DNA from: Microstegium vimineum
Lineage: Eukaryota; Streptophyta; Magnoliopsida; Poales; Poaceae
Assembly (NCBI GenBank): GCA_022036555.1
Contig: CM039129.1
Span: forward strand, 36,176,051-36,240,050
DNA: 64,000 bases
Reading direction: 5' to 3'
Position numbers and translations under genes: made by a program. The first letter of the stretch is position 1. Each line of letters begins with the position of its first letter. Shown here piece after piece: positions 22,762-34,400 of the stretch. A model generated the notes under the pieces. It was not told where the DNA came from, did no database searches, and saw only the letters and a list, made by a program, of their open reading frames with translations.

Positions 22762-23772
22762 TGATGAATGTATGGGTGTCCCGATCTTTCGGTGGAGATA
22801 GATAACTACGATTTGACTGGAGAGACGTTCACGATCCGACTACAACCATCCAAGGACGCTGCGCCTTAGCGATCGATACACCAATTCCAGCGGTTGCTCA
22901 CGATCTTGCGGATCACAACCAACCAAACCACTAGGGTTATTCCTGCAAGCAATCGAAGAACAAGCAAGAACAAGTAGAACAAGCACTCAATTGCAAATAA
23001 CAGATGAAGGATCAGATGTGATACACACGAAGGTGGGGTTCCGAATCAAGTAGAACGGATGGTCTAGTCGACACACGCGTCTACAAGGAAGTAGCAGCAG
23101 CTAAACTTTCATCTAAACAAAAACCCCATCTATTTGTGGCGGCTCTAGGGGGATATAAGGAGGAGGGAGGACGACCACAAGGGTCCTAGTGTCGTCCTAC
23201 AACCCTAGGATGAGTCCCTAATGGACTCAACTTGATACACGGGCCATCGGCCCAAAATAGGGTGACGCAGCACCGTTGGCAGAAAAGATCTCGGTATTAA
23301 ATTGTCTATTGCGCACGCATCTGATAGGATATAGGTATGAGTCCGGACCCATTGGAAAGTAGACTTGATAAGCTTTCCAAAAAGTCCTATAACGTCCCAA
23401 TCGGAGTCCGTATGAAGTCGTGGCAACCGTCGCAAGTTTGGACTCTTCTGCAGTCCGAATTGAACTTTCCAAAACGTGTTGGACTTGGACTCTTTGTTTC
23501 CTTGGATCCAATATGACGTGGTGGCCTGGTGGAGAATGTTAGGAACACTTGGATTTGGTCCCCAATCAACTTCATTGACCATCCATTCTTTCCATATGCA
23601 ATCTAACCCTTCCTTGATCCATGTAAGCAATTCTGAAAATGAAAACATACACACTTCATAGTGCAGCACCCATTCATCAAATGTAACAATGATAAACCTC
23701 ATATAAAATGGTTTCACCTTTGGTATAGAAGTGGTTGGCATGGTCATATCTAAGCCGGTGATGTCCTCATCA
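22762..23772 (-). repeat. 3' LTR of gag-only element
   Basis: Copy of the repeat at 26255-27266. It carries the end of the gag-derived frame, which continues through the polypurine tract to a stop at about 23205. Confidence 0.9.
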
Positions 23773-25220
23773 TTCTCCCTTTCTTGACAGCAAACCGTCC
23801 TCGGTTTGACTACTATTGGAGGATGTGGTGTATATAAAAGCAAAACGGCCTCCCCTTCTCGATTGTTATCCTGTTTCTTTATAATAAAACTAGAGAAACT
23901 CGAGATGGCATGGTCATGGTTATTGCATATCTCTAATTGATCATATCTTTTTACAATAAAAGAAAATTGTAGAACTGAACAAATATAAATTCGATGTACC
24001 ATATACTCCTCTTTAGAATTATATTTTCTAATAGCATGGAAACTAACATTAGAAGAACATGGCAATTCAAATCTACCAATCAATTTATTCTGCAAATAGC
24101 TAAGCTCACAAAGATCATAAAACTCAATGTACCCTATTGTATGTAAAGATGAAAACAATTGAACTTCTTCTTTTTCATTTACAATATGAACAATATGCTG
24201 GAATTCAGCACTCATTGATTTAGAATTTTTAGCTTTATTTGGTAGTTGTGGTATGGATATAAGTAAATCATTATCACACAACTCTTCTTTGTCACATGGA
24301 ATATCAAGCATATGAAAGTGTGACAAAGGAAAATCAGCGGTGGGTTCCACTATTGGTTGATCTAGGATATCAAGATTAGTGGACAAATGCAGTTCAACTA
24401 AAGCATGCTCACCTTGATTTATGTTACAATTATCTGACTTACCTTTGATGCTCTTCTCAAATGGTGTATGTGTAGCCAGATTCATGCTTTTTTCAAATGT
24501 TTCACCTCCTATCTCAAATTGATCAATGTCCATTTGTATATTGTCATCTACTTGCTGCAAATTATTAGTAATAGGAGAGATACATGCTGCAATAGTATTT
24601 GTGAGATCCTTTTTTAGAGTCATTTCAGAATCACAAGCAAGACAAAACAACTCATCAAAAGTATCATAATGTTTATCAACAAGAATATTCTGAATTTGCA
24701 TGTTAAGACCTTGCAAAAATCTATGTTCTAGAAACTCATCATTTTCTTCAAAGCCACAACGTAGCAAACATAATTTTAGTCTTTCCAAGTATTCTGCTAC
24801 AGTTTTGTTTTCTTGTTTTATAGATTGCAATTTTCCATACAAAAATTCAGAATAATAGCTAGGAACAAAAACATCTCTAAAATGTCTTTTCATATCTTTT
24901 CATGATTGAGGAGCATTAGCAAATCTACAAAGGTGTTTCCACTCAGTTAAAGCATACTTGATAAGAACACTTGAAGCAACTTTAACCTTTTGTTTTTCGG
25001 ATAGATCATAGTTTTTAAATTCATTGTTTACATTTAACTCCCATTCAATATATGCATGAGGATCATAGTTTCCTTCAAAATAAGGTAGGGCAGATTTGAT
25101 TCTATTAAGCAAAGCATCACATACCTCGTAAGTATCAAGCTTATCACTTGTCATACCACTAGCAAAGTGATTCGAATATGCAACCTGATCATCTCCTAAT
25201 TTCATGTAGTTTCCTGCCAT
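23205..25220 (-). pseudogene. gag-like protein with internal stop (frame extends into LTR)
   Basis: Starts M-A-G-N-Y at 25220. The first 106 codons carry the retrotransposon gag signature Y-F-E-G-N-Y-D-P-H-A-Y-I-E-W-E, then K-V-K-V-A-S-S-V-L and W-K-H-L-C-R. TGA at 24902-24900 sits where related gag proteins have Trp (Q-S-W-K-D-M-K), so it is a nonsense change. The frame then continues (F-R-D-V-F-V-P-S-Y-Y, Y-L-E-R-L-K-L, F-L-Q-G-L-N) as the rest of the gag capsid region. About 400 further codons follow without a zinc knuckle. The frame includes V-K-P-R-T-V-C-C-Q-E-R-E-N-D across the polypurine tract and runs about 570 bp into the LTR. Gag forms the cytoplasmic particle that packages element RNA. 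Whether the stop is read through or is decay is not known. Confidence 0.8.
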
Positions 25221-25624
25221 GATTAGAAGAAAACAAGAAACATACACAATAATATTTATGTTCCTATTAACTAGTAGGATGTGGTTGCTGTAATTCTCTC
25301 ACTCTAAACTCGATCAAACAAATTCTTACAAGTTCTTACCCAGCAAAACAGGGGGGTTGCAACAACCAGCAAGTCGGAAACCTTGGATGTAGTGTATTGA
25401 CACCGTAGCAACAACACCTGTCAAGCTGTATCCGGATATGTGGAGCTATAGGAGGGCTAAAAATAATATGCAAGGAAGTACTAGCACCACATTAGTCACA
25501 AAAGCAAGTTGAGAAATTGTTCAACGGAGGTACCGTGCTGGTCCTAGGCTAGACCGTGCTAGAGACGCGAGCCTAGATACAAATGAAATCACGGTACAGC
25601 AGGAAAAAGGCACAAGAACAGCAC

Positions 25625-25750
25625 ACTCTCCTTCTTTTCCTCTCTTGTTTTTCTTTTTTTTTCTCTTTCTCTTTCTTCCTCTTTCTTTTTTTTCTTTGCT
25701 TTTCTTTTCTTTTCTTTCTAGTTTTTCTTCTTCTTTTCTTCTACTTTGCA
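25625..25750 (-). repeat. Polypurine leader tract of the LTR element
   Basis: About 120 bases that are almost pure C/T on the plus strand (purine in the element's sense). They lie between the primer binding site and gag start. The Lys/Glu-rich open frame it creates is a composition artefact. Confidence 0.7.
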
Positions 25751-26254
25751 CAACTAGCAAGAATCTGAATCTTAACAAATTAGATTTCAGTAAAGCAATT
25801 TACAAAGTGCTTCTATTTCTTTTTAGGGAACAACAAGAAAAGAACTAGCAAGGCAGATTTGTATTTGTGTGTCCAAATCAGATTTTCACGGTGTAGAAAA
25901 AAAAATGTGGATGGATATGGTGCAGCGAAGATGTATATGGTAGCAACGATTGCAAAAGAAATATATATGATGTAGTGGAGTTGTATATGGTGATGGTAAA
26001 CACAGCGGATATAGTGACCAAAACGTGACAAGAACTCGAAACTCTAAAAGCCTAACCCTAAGACCAGCAACACGACTCAACCGATGTAAACCAAACTCAA
26101 CAAGCCCGAACTAATCAATACTAGTAAAAGGCTCAAAAGGTCTATGGGATTATGGGAAACGAATCTACTATTTTTTGTTGGCTTTTTCTGGACTTTAGGA
26201 AATTAAAAGCAAACTGAAATCTCTCACCGATGAAACCTTGCTCTGAATACCACT

Positions 26255-27266
26255 TGATGAAGTGTATGGGTGTCCCGATCTTTCGGTGGAGATAGATAAC
26301 TACGATTTGACTGGAGAGACGTTCACGATCCGACTACAACCATCCAAGGACGCTGCGCCTTAGCGATCGATACACCAATTCCAGCGGTTGCTCACGATCT
26401 TGCGGATCACAACCAACCAAACCACTAGGGTTATTCCTGCAAGCAATCGAAGAACAAGCAAGAACAAGTAGAACAAGCACTCAATTGCAAATAACAGATG
26501 AAGGATCAGATGTGATACACACGAAGGTGGGGTTCCGAATCAAGTAGAACGGATGGTCTAGTCGACACACGCGTCTACAAGGAAGTAGCAGCAGCTAAAC
26601 TTTCATCTAAACAAAAACCCCATCTATTTGTGGCGGCTCTAGGGGGATATAAGGAGGAGGGAGGACGACCACAAGGGTCCTAGTGTCGTCCTACAACCCT
26701 AGGATGAGTCCCTAATGGACTCAACTTGATACACGGGCCATCGGCCCAAAATAGGGTGACGCAGCACCGTTGGCAGAAAAGATCTCGGTATTAAATTGTC
26801 TATTGCGCACGCATCTGATAGGATATAGGTATGAGTCCGGACCCATTGGAAAGTAGACTTGATAAGCTTTCCAAAAAGTCCTATAACGTCCCAATCGGAG
26901 TCCGTATGAAGTCGTGGCAACCGTCGCAAGTTTGGACTCTTCTGCAGTCCGAATTGAACTTTCCAAAACGTGTTGGACTTGGACTCTTTGTTTCCTTGGA
27001 TCCAATATGACGTGGTGGCCTGGTGGAGAACGTTAGGAACACTTGGATTTGGTCCCCAATCAACTTCATTGACCATCCATTCTTTCCATATGCAATCTAA
27101 CCCTTCCTTGATCCATGTAAGCAATTCTGAAAATGAAAACATACACACTTCATAGTGCAGCACCCATTCATCAAATGTAACAATGATAAACCTCATATAA
27201 AATGGTTTCACCTTTGGTATAGAAGTGGTTGGCATAGTCATATCTAAGCCGGTGATGTCCTCATCA
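26255..27266 (-). repeat. 5' LTR of gag-only element
   Basis: Differs from the other LTR by one 1-bp indel near its TGATGA end and by two substitutions that I could see (at about 27030 and 27237). It contains the same 180-codon open frame (27241-26699) that forms the C-terminal part of the gag frame at the other end. Confidence 0.9.
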
Positions 27267-27408
27267 GTTGGACAAAATATATTAGTTTACGAGTTGAAAC
27301 AAGCAACAAGAAGAACGTCTCAGTATGATCGTCGTCGTCAGTCTGGAAAGTGGCATACAAGCTAAGTTGAATATGAAGCCGGCCTCTAACTAAACATTCT
27401 ATGTGCTG

Positions 27409-27482
<74 letters not shown>

Positions 27483-28689
27483 AATGCACACAACCATATC
27501 CTTCAACATTAATTATATAACACTATAACGGGATATATCAACAATTAGTTGTTTTATTATCAAAAACATGGAAATTCTCAATTAGTTATGCATAGAAACA
27601 CAAAACTAAGAAAAAATTTCATAAACATAAATACTTAAATATATGCCCGGTGCTCTAGGATAGCATGTCTCAAGGTCAATTACTTAGTCATTTAATCAAT
27701 CATAGCTGGCGCTCCCTTATGGATGGATGGATAAATTAACAAATAGTAATTATCCATTAAGCGGAGAAAATTAATATACACTCACGGCTATAATCCACAT
27801 AAACAAAAAATCATCAACTCAACAGTTATTCTAGTCTAGAACAAATAATGAATATCTACCTTGGTCCAAATCAGTGGAGTTAAAATAATTTCATGGTACG
27901 CCAAATAGCGGTGTTTAGCAACTGAATCGTTGATAGCTATAACAGTAGAACATTTGGTAATACCGTAGCGGTAGGCCTTAAAAAAGGGGCTATAACATGC
28001 TATATTTATAACCAAGCACACAAGTTGTTCTTAATCACACGACAAATCGCTTATTGACCAATCCCATCTATTGTACTTATATTAGTACAAATAAGAATAC
28101 TTATTAGTAAGAACAGTCTTACATATTTCTTTGCTTGCTTCACCTGAGGCCTCAAGCCAAGAAGGTTTGTGACTTATTTACTTGTCTTTGGGAGTTGGGA
28201 TAAAATGTGATGATTAACCATCATATCTTGAAGCGGGCAAGAATAAGGGATTTGCGATATGGAATTCCATTACTAGAATACTTTGAGTTATTACTCTTAA
28301 ACTTATAACCATAAGGTAATCCATCAAAAGTTAGTGAGTGATTAGGAACACTAAAGTACATATAGTATTAGCAACGAGAATCTAAATCATTAGACATTTT
28401 TTTTCATAAAGGAGTCACAATAAGGACTTAAAATTAGTGGAAAGGTGATTTTTCTTCTGCTAGGACCAACACTAAAAACCTACTTGAAATTTGATTCTGT
28501 AACCACAATATTTCTCCCTTTTTCTACCCCAAGGCTTTGCAACATTATGAAAACGAGAAAATTGTGACTAGAGCGCGCGGGTGCTATTAGAGAGCAATCA
28601 GCAGGTTTATATTTGTATATTATTATAGAGAAGTATTGGGTTGAATGGAAGGAATTAGAAGGCCCCTTGCATATATTGCTTGAAAAGTA
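27267..28689. other. AT-rich intergenic DNA with (TA)n microsatellite
   Basis: No supported gene. A TA dinucleotide run of about 65 bp occupies 27410-27475. Confidence 0.5.
27410..27475. repeat. (TA)n microsatellite
   Basis: Uninterrupted AT/TA dinucleotides, directly readable, ending in ATAATATATA. Confidence 0.95.
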
Positions 28690-28949
28690 CTCCTCTATCA
28701 TAAAAAAAACTTTATATTTTGGTTTTGTTCTAAGTCAAACTATCTTAAGTTTAACTAAACCATTAATTTATGTTTACTAACATTTATGACACGAAATGGA
28801 TATACTATGAAAATATGTTGCATTGCGAATCTAATGATACTCATTTGGTAACATGAACATTAGTATTCTAGTATATATTCAATCAAACTTTAGATAGTTT
28901 GACTTAGAACAAAACTAATTAAAGCATAAAGTTTTTAAGAAGAGAGAAG
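28690..28949. mobile_element. Stowaway-like MITE
   Basis: Ends CTCCTCTATCATAAAAAAAA and, inverted, CTTCTCTCTTCTTAAAAAC, flanked by TA on both sides. Subterminal blocks TAAGTCAAACTATCTTAAGT and GATAGTTTGACTTAGAAC are inverted copies. About 260 bp. Confidence 0.7.
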
Positions 28950-29779
28950 TATTTATTTGGAAGGAAAACTTTAATTAATATGGTAGTTATCACAAAGTTC
29001 TAGATCTGATGCTCAGCCCCTACTACTGTGGTGGACTGCTCCCGATTGCCCAAAGTCTCACCACCTCCTCCCGATAGATTGCAGACACCTTGAAAATGTG
29101 TACACTACATAGTTTCTTTACATGAGGGATAGAATGAATCTCCTTGTCCCCAGCGTGTCAATGCACAAATGCTCCTCACTAAGGATAGAGAGTCGCCACA
29201 TCAAAGACCACCAAGCATTTACTAGAAGGTCAAAAAGACCTCAAAGGGTCGAGATCACTAATATAGAAGGGCAACATGGCCCAATCATTCAAAGCTCACA
29301 AGCTATAAGGACAATGATGTGATCTTGCTCATTGCTCAACGTGCAGTTTCTCAATTAAAAAAACTCATTTTATTCGTGTCGCCCAATGCACAATGGAGGT
29401 GGAAGTTGACTGCCTAAATAACTTAAATTAAATCAACTTCTAAAATGACCCTATCAAACAATACTAGGTTAGACTAATATTTATGACAACGAGTTAGTAT
29501 CACTAGATATATCATGAAATATATCTTTTATAATTTAATTATTTGGTGTTATAGATGTTGTTACTTTTTTATGAAATTGATCAATTAAGATAGTTTGACT
29601 TAAGATGATTCTAGAAATCGATTTGTTTTGGGATGGAGGGGTATTCCTCTTTCTTTGTGAAGGGCATCTATTCTTCCTTTGATTCAAAATATACATAGCA
29701 TCAAAATGTAAATATGAAGGACAATGTTAAAGAATCACATTAAGCCATAGCAACATAGCAACCTTTATAATAATTATTA
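28950..29779. other. Unassigned intergenic sequence
   Basis: No supported gene. The part at about 29465-29640 has a Stowaway-like right end (GATTTGTTTTGGGATGGAGG) without a clear left end. Confidence 0.35.
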
Positions 29780-30047
29780 CTCTCTTCATCCCAAATTATA
29801 AGACATTCTAAGAATCTTGAAGAGTCAAAGTATCTTAAGTTTGACCAAACTTATACGACAATATAATAACATTTATGATGCCAACTAAATATTATTAGAT
29901 TTTTTATTAATTATATTTTTATAGTATGTCTATTTGATGTTCTAAATCTTTATAATTTTCTCTATAATTATTTAATTATTGGTTAAACTTGAGATGCTTT
30001 GACTCTTCAAGATTCTTGAAATGTCTTATAATTTGAGATGAAGGAAG
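29780..30047. mobile_element. Stowaway MITE, complete
   Basis: CTCTCTTCATCCCAAATTAT at the left is inverted at the right (CTTCCTTCATCTCAAATTAT). The pairing continues through AAGAATCTTGAAGAGTC, giving arms of more than 50 bp. TA flanks both ends. Canonical size (268 bp). Confidence 0.85.
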
Positions 30048-30343
30048 TATTATACATTCATACATGCTACCTTTTTTGAGGGATCAAGCTCTGACTTCAA
30101 TTCATTCAATCAGCAGAATAAGAACTACAAACTATGCGGTTAAAAATGGATTACAAATCCATTAAGAGGCTCCAAAAACCAAACCTATCTACCTATCGAT
30201 AAATTTACAGAGCTTGTAGCACGGGGCATGCGCCGCTGCTGGGTCGGTGCAGCTCCTGTCTCCCTTGTTTGATCTCCTCAAGCTCCCCGATGAAGCGTTC
30301 AATAAAACTATATGTCAAGAACGGGCCCTAAAACTGATCCTCA
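30048..30343. other. Unassigned, possibly antisense retroelement tail
   Basis: Begins with CTTTTTTGAGGGATCAAGC, which resembles antisense 3' tails of grass non-LTR elements. No coding motif confirmed. Confidence 0.25.
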
Positions 30344-30777
30344 GGGCAGTCTCAATTGTCATTTTATGGGAGTTTTATGTATATTAATTAACATGACACC
30401 TCAGTAAAACGATGACATGACAAAGAAATCTAGAGGAGAGAGAGAGGATGATCGTTTCACCACGGTGAAACGAATCCACACCGTTTCCAAGACATTGGAA
30501 ACTGGGTGAAATGCGCATTGAGGCCTTCTCGTGTCATCATCCTTTATTTCACTGATCCGGTGTGGCTGGCTGCATGATGGTGCTGTCTCCCTCTGCTATT
30601 CCCTCCTCGCTACACAATTTGGATAGCACATTTGATCATGATACTATTCAAGAATTAAATGCTATGATTAGCCTATGAAACAGTGAAACAAATTTATGCA
30701 TTAAGAGAGGTTATTTCATTTATCTTTGTCACAATAGTCCTGAAAATTGTGATATGAAATTACCATTGAGACTGACC
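30344..30777. mobile_element. Tourist-like MITE (GTCTCAATG family, larger copy)
   Basis: Ends GGGCAGTCTCAATTGTC and, inverted, GGTCAGTCTCAATGGTAAT, flanked by TCA at 30341-30343 and 30778-30780. The left part matches the short family members. An internal terminus-like site near 30530 (CATTGAGGCC) suggests a nested or doubled copy. Confidence 0.55.
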
Positions 30778-31129
30778 TCATAGATTGCCTTCGTCGTCTC
30801 GTATACCACACCGTCCACTGACTGACAACCACCCCTGTGACTTCTTGGTGCTTCAGTGAATACGAAGTCGTTGCTACGATGCTTGCATGATTGAGAACAT
30901 GAACATGAAGCAAATGTACTTAATTTATCGGAACTCATCATCATCAATCGATTAAAATTTGGTTAAAAAAGGGTATCCAGAGTGATTCGTGTATTCGCTC
31001 GACAACGACGATCCCTTTGTTAATTGCGCCGATAATGCCGGCCTCGGCTGCTGATTGCACGCTAAGCTCGTGGGCTCATACGCACCATGCCATGTTCTCA
31101 CCCATTCGTCATTCCCTCCTCCCTGCTCG

Positions 31130-31347
31130 TTGACTTACACTCTCTCTGTTTCAAAATATATACGTCTATTTTTTTTATATCTATTTTGCTATCTATCTAA
31201 ACATATATTATATCTACATATATAAAAAAAATATATGAACAAAAAAAATTCAAAACCATATATAATTTGAAAAGGAGGGAGTGCGTTATAACAAACTTCT
31301 CCATCCCCGCATATATCTATCTATATGTGATCGCGACGACGTTGACC
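31130..31347. promoter_or_regulatory. W-box-like sites upstream of the receptor kinase
   Basis: TTGACT at 31130-31135 and TTGACC at 31342-31347 match the WRKY-binding W-box core. FRK1-type receptor kinases in other plants are WRKY-induced, so regulation by WRKY factors is plausible. Short motifs occur by chance, so this is only suggestive. Confidence 0.3.
31138..31283. mobile_element. Stowaway-like MITE in receptor-kinase promoter
   Basis: Ends CACTCTCTCTGTTTCAAAAT and, inverted, CACTCCCTCCTTTTCAAATT. About 146 bp. It lies about 210 bp upstream of the intact receptor-kinase start. Confidence 0.6.
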
Positions 31348-31490
31348 CAGATTATGCTCACGACGATACACTGCTCTTGATGTGCAATGGTGACTCCTGG
31401 CGACCTGGCCACTCCACCTGTCCACCAACCAAAGTCATCAGAGCAGCAGGAGGTGACAACCAGCTAGCTACTCAGCTCACTCATTTTCCG

Positions 31491-34400
31491 ATGCATGTTG
31501 CCATGGAGGTGCCGGCGGCGACCCTCCTCATCTTGTGCCTCGCCGTCGGGCTCGTCGTCGTCGTCGTCCACGGCCAGCTCGACACGCTGGGCTTCATCAG
31601 CATCGACTGCGGCATCGCGGAGGGCGCGGCGTACGCGGACCAGTCCACGCGCGGCCTGCGCTACGTCTCCGACGCCGGGTTCGTCGACACGGGGGCTGGG
31701 CTAAACGCCGCCGTCAACCCGCCCTACAACGTCAAGGGCATCGCCGACCGCTACCTCACCGCCCGCTACTTCCCCGCCGCCGACGGTCATCCGAGGAGCT
31801 GCTACACGCTCCGGCCGGTGACCCCCGGCGGCAGGTACCTAGTGAGGGCCACGTTCTACTACGGCAACTACGACGCGCTCAACAGGCTCCCCGTTTTCGA
31901 CCTCCACCTCGGCGTCAACCGCTGGGTCACCGTCAACGTCACCGCCGCCGGCGCCATCTACGTCTTCGAGGCAGTGGTGGTGGTGGTGTCACCGGCGGAC
32001 TTCTTTCAGGTGTGCCTGGTGAACCGAGGCCTGGGCACGCCGTTCATCTCCGGGCTTGATCTCAGGCCGCTCCAGGACGACATGTACCCGGAGGCCACCG
32101 TCAACCAGTCGCTGGCGCTGCTCAACTTCCGTCGGCCGACGGCGACATACGGCTTCAATCGGTACCACTTCTGGCGCCCGGCCAGTACATACCCTGTGTT
32201 CAGGTGAGTACAGTATATATGGCCGTGATGCAGCTTTAAGTAAAAGTTACTAATATTTATGGTACATAACAAATACCATTAGATGTATTATAATGTATAT
32301 ATATTATCATAATAAGCCTATTTAAAGATACAAATGTTGATTTTATAAACCTAGTAAACCTTAAGAAAGTACAGTTAGTCCAAATCTAGAATGGCATCTT
32401 TTTTCTGGATGGAGATAACAGAATATAGGGAAAATGTATCATAAAACAACACGCAAGATTTCAGGATCAGCTTAGACTAGCATCACTTTTGCCCTATAAA
32501 TACTAAATAGTGTGTGATAAGAAACTTTTCCACGAAATTTCTTTTAGTCAACTTCCTCCAAGCCAGCTGTTAGGATGTCATTATATTCATTTTGTTTGGA
32601 CTTCTTCAGCATTCTCCCGTTTTCATTTCGTCCCAGTCACCAAAACGTTCTGAAAATGAAAACTCACCATATCTTCTAAAAGCGCTATGGCTCTGACCGA
32701 AAACGCATTCCTCTTCCAATGTCAAACAAGCTAAAATTCTGCATTCAGATCTCTGTTGCTGCGCCCTAGTACTTTTTGTTATCATCTTCCGCATAAATTC
32801 CAGAACCCTTTCATCAATTCTTTTCACTATGGTCTCCTGCAAACAACAGGTACCCATTTGATCCATACGACAGGCTCTGGCAGGCCTATGGCGACATTGA
32901 TGCATGGACCAACATAACAAGCTCAACACCCATCGACGTCTCCAACATCAGCAGCTTCCATACATCATCCAAGATACTGTGGAGTGCCGCCACTGCAGTG
33001 AATGGAACCCAGATCGACTTCACATGGAGCCCGGATTCCTCCATAAACAATGACAACGCATCATACCTCATGTTGCTGTACTTTGTAGAGGTACAGAGGT
33101 TGCCAAGCAATGCAGTGAGGCAGTTTGATATCCTTGTCGACAACTCTACATGGAATGGTAGCCAGCGCTACACCCCGAAGTACCTTTCAGCCGAGCTTGT
33201 GAAGAGGATGGTGCTGGGGTCAAGGCAACACACTGTCTCGCTGGTTGCCACACCAGATGCGACTCTTCCACCAATCCTGAATGCATTCGAGATATATTCG
33301 GTGCTGCCAATGACTGAGCTCTCGACAAATGATGCAGATGGTATCAGTTTTGACCATTTACTTTTGCCTTAAAGTGTTTTCAGTCAACCTGCATCCACCA
33401 GTATCAATGCATCATGTTGTGCTCAAAGAATCATGGGACGGGCACATTTTGATTGCAAGCAAATAGGGTGCATAACTTCTTGCATCGACCTGTTCATTTG
33501 ATCTTGACCAAAATTTACAATCTCAATTTTCAATGATCTGGATGTCACAAAAGCATGACTTCAGAACTACCATCTTTTTTCGATATGAACAGCCAAGGTC
33601 ATGATGGCAATTCGGACCAAATATGCATTGAAGAAAAAATGGATGGGTGATCCTTGTGCACCAAAAGCATTTGCTTGGGATGGACTGAACTGCAGTTATT
33701 TTTCATCTGGCCCTGCATGGATTACAGCTCTGTAAGTATGATCCCTAAAGACATTACCATGTTTTGAAAAAAACAAAAGCCATTCTACCAAAGTATAGGA
33801 CGATTATAGGCTCACATGGATGCTAGATAACCGAAGAGAATGAACAATTTAATTTTGTTTTCCCCTGACATTCGATTAACTATTGGACTTGCTGCAGACA
33901 CTTGTCATCTAGTGGGTTAAGCGGTGCAATTGATGCTTCATTCAGAGATCTAAAATCCCTCCAATACCTGTAAGGCAACATGATTGAACAAAATGTAGTG
34001 CTTGGTTGCTTGGTGCAACATGAATATAATAATTTAGTTATTAGTTACAAAAATTCGAATTAGCAATATGTTTAAGTTTTACTTTTGTGCTCTAATGTCT
34101 ATCTCAGTACTTTCACAAGAATATAATTGCAGGGACCTGTCCAATAACAGTTTATCTGGCCCAGTACCTGATTTTCTAGCACAAATGCCATCACTCACAT
34201 TCCTGTAAGTATTCTATATATCTGAATAGAAAGCCACTTTATCCAAAATTCAATCAACATATCAAGCTGAGTTTCTGCAGTGATTTGTCAAGCAACAACC
34301 TCAGTGGACCAGTTCCAGCTGTTCTACTACAAAAACATCAAAATGGATCTCTTGTCTTAAGGTTTGCATCACGTAGCTAACTTCCAGAGTTCATTTAATC

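Larger units (their letters stand above)
22762..27266 (-). mobile_element. Complete gag-only LTR retrotransposon
   Basis: Two near-identical direct repeats bound the element: 22762-23772 (1011 bp) and 26255-27266 (1012 bp). Both begin TGATGA and end TCATCA in plus orientation. The element reads on the minus strand. Two bases inside the 5' LTR (26255-27266) is TGGTATTCAGAGCAAGG (26252-26236), close to the plant initiator-tRNA-Met primer site. Just before the 3' LTR is a purine run CAAGAAAGGGAGAA (about 23786-23773), the polypurine tract. Only a gag-like protein is encoded; no protease, reverse transcriptase, RNase H or integrase motif is visible, so replication would need proteins in trans. 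I counted only about three differences between the LTRs, implying a recent insertion. A 5-bp target duplication was not found. Confidence 0.9.

Noticed and set aside
25521..25778. Lys/Glu-rich protein on the minus strand
   Set aside because: Translation of the polypurine leader of the LTR element.
31281..31490. Upstream extension of the intact receptor-kinase frame
   Set aside because: It starts at a non-ATG codon and overlaps the end of a MITE. The ATGs at 31491 or 31503 give a proper signal peptide.
31535..32059. Arg-rich 174-codon plus frame
   Set aside because: Shadow of receptor-kinase exon 1 in another frame.
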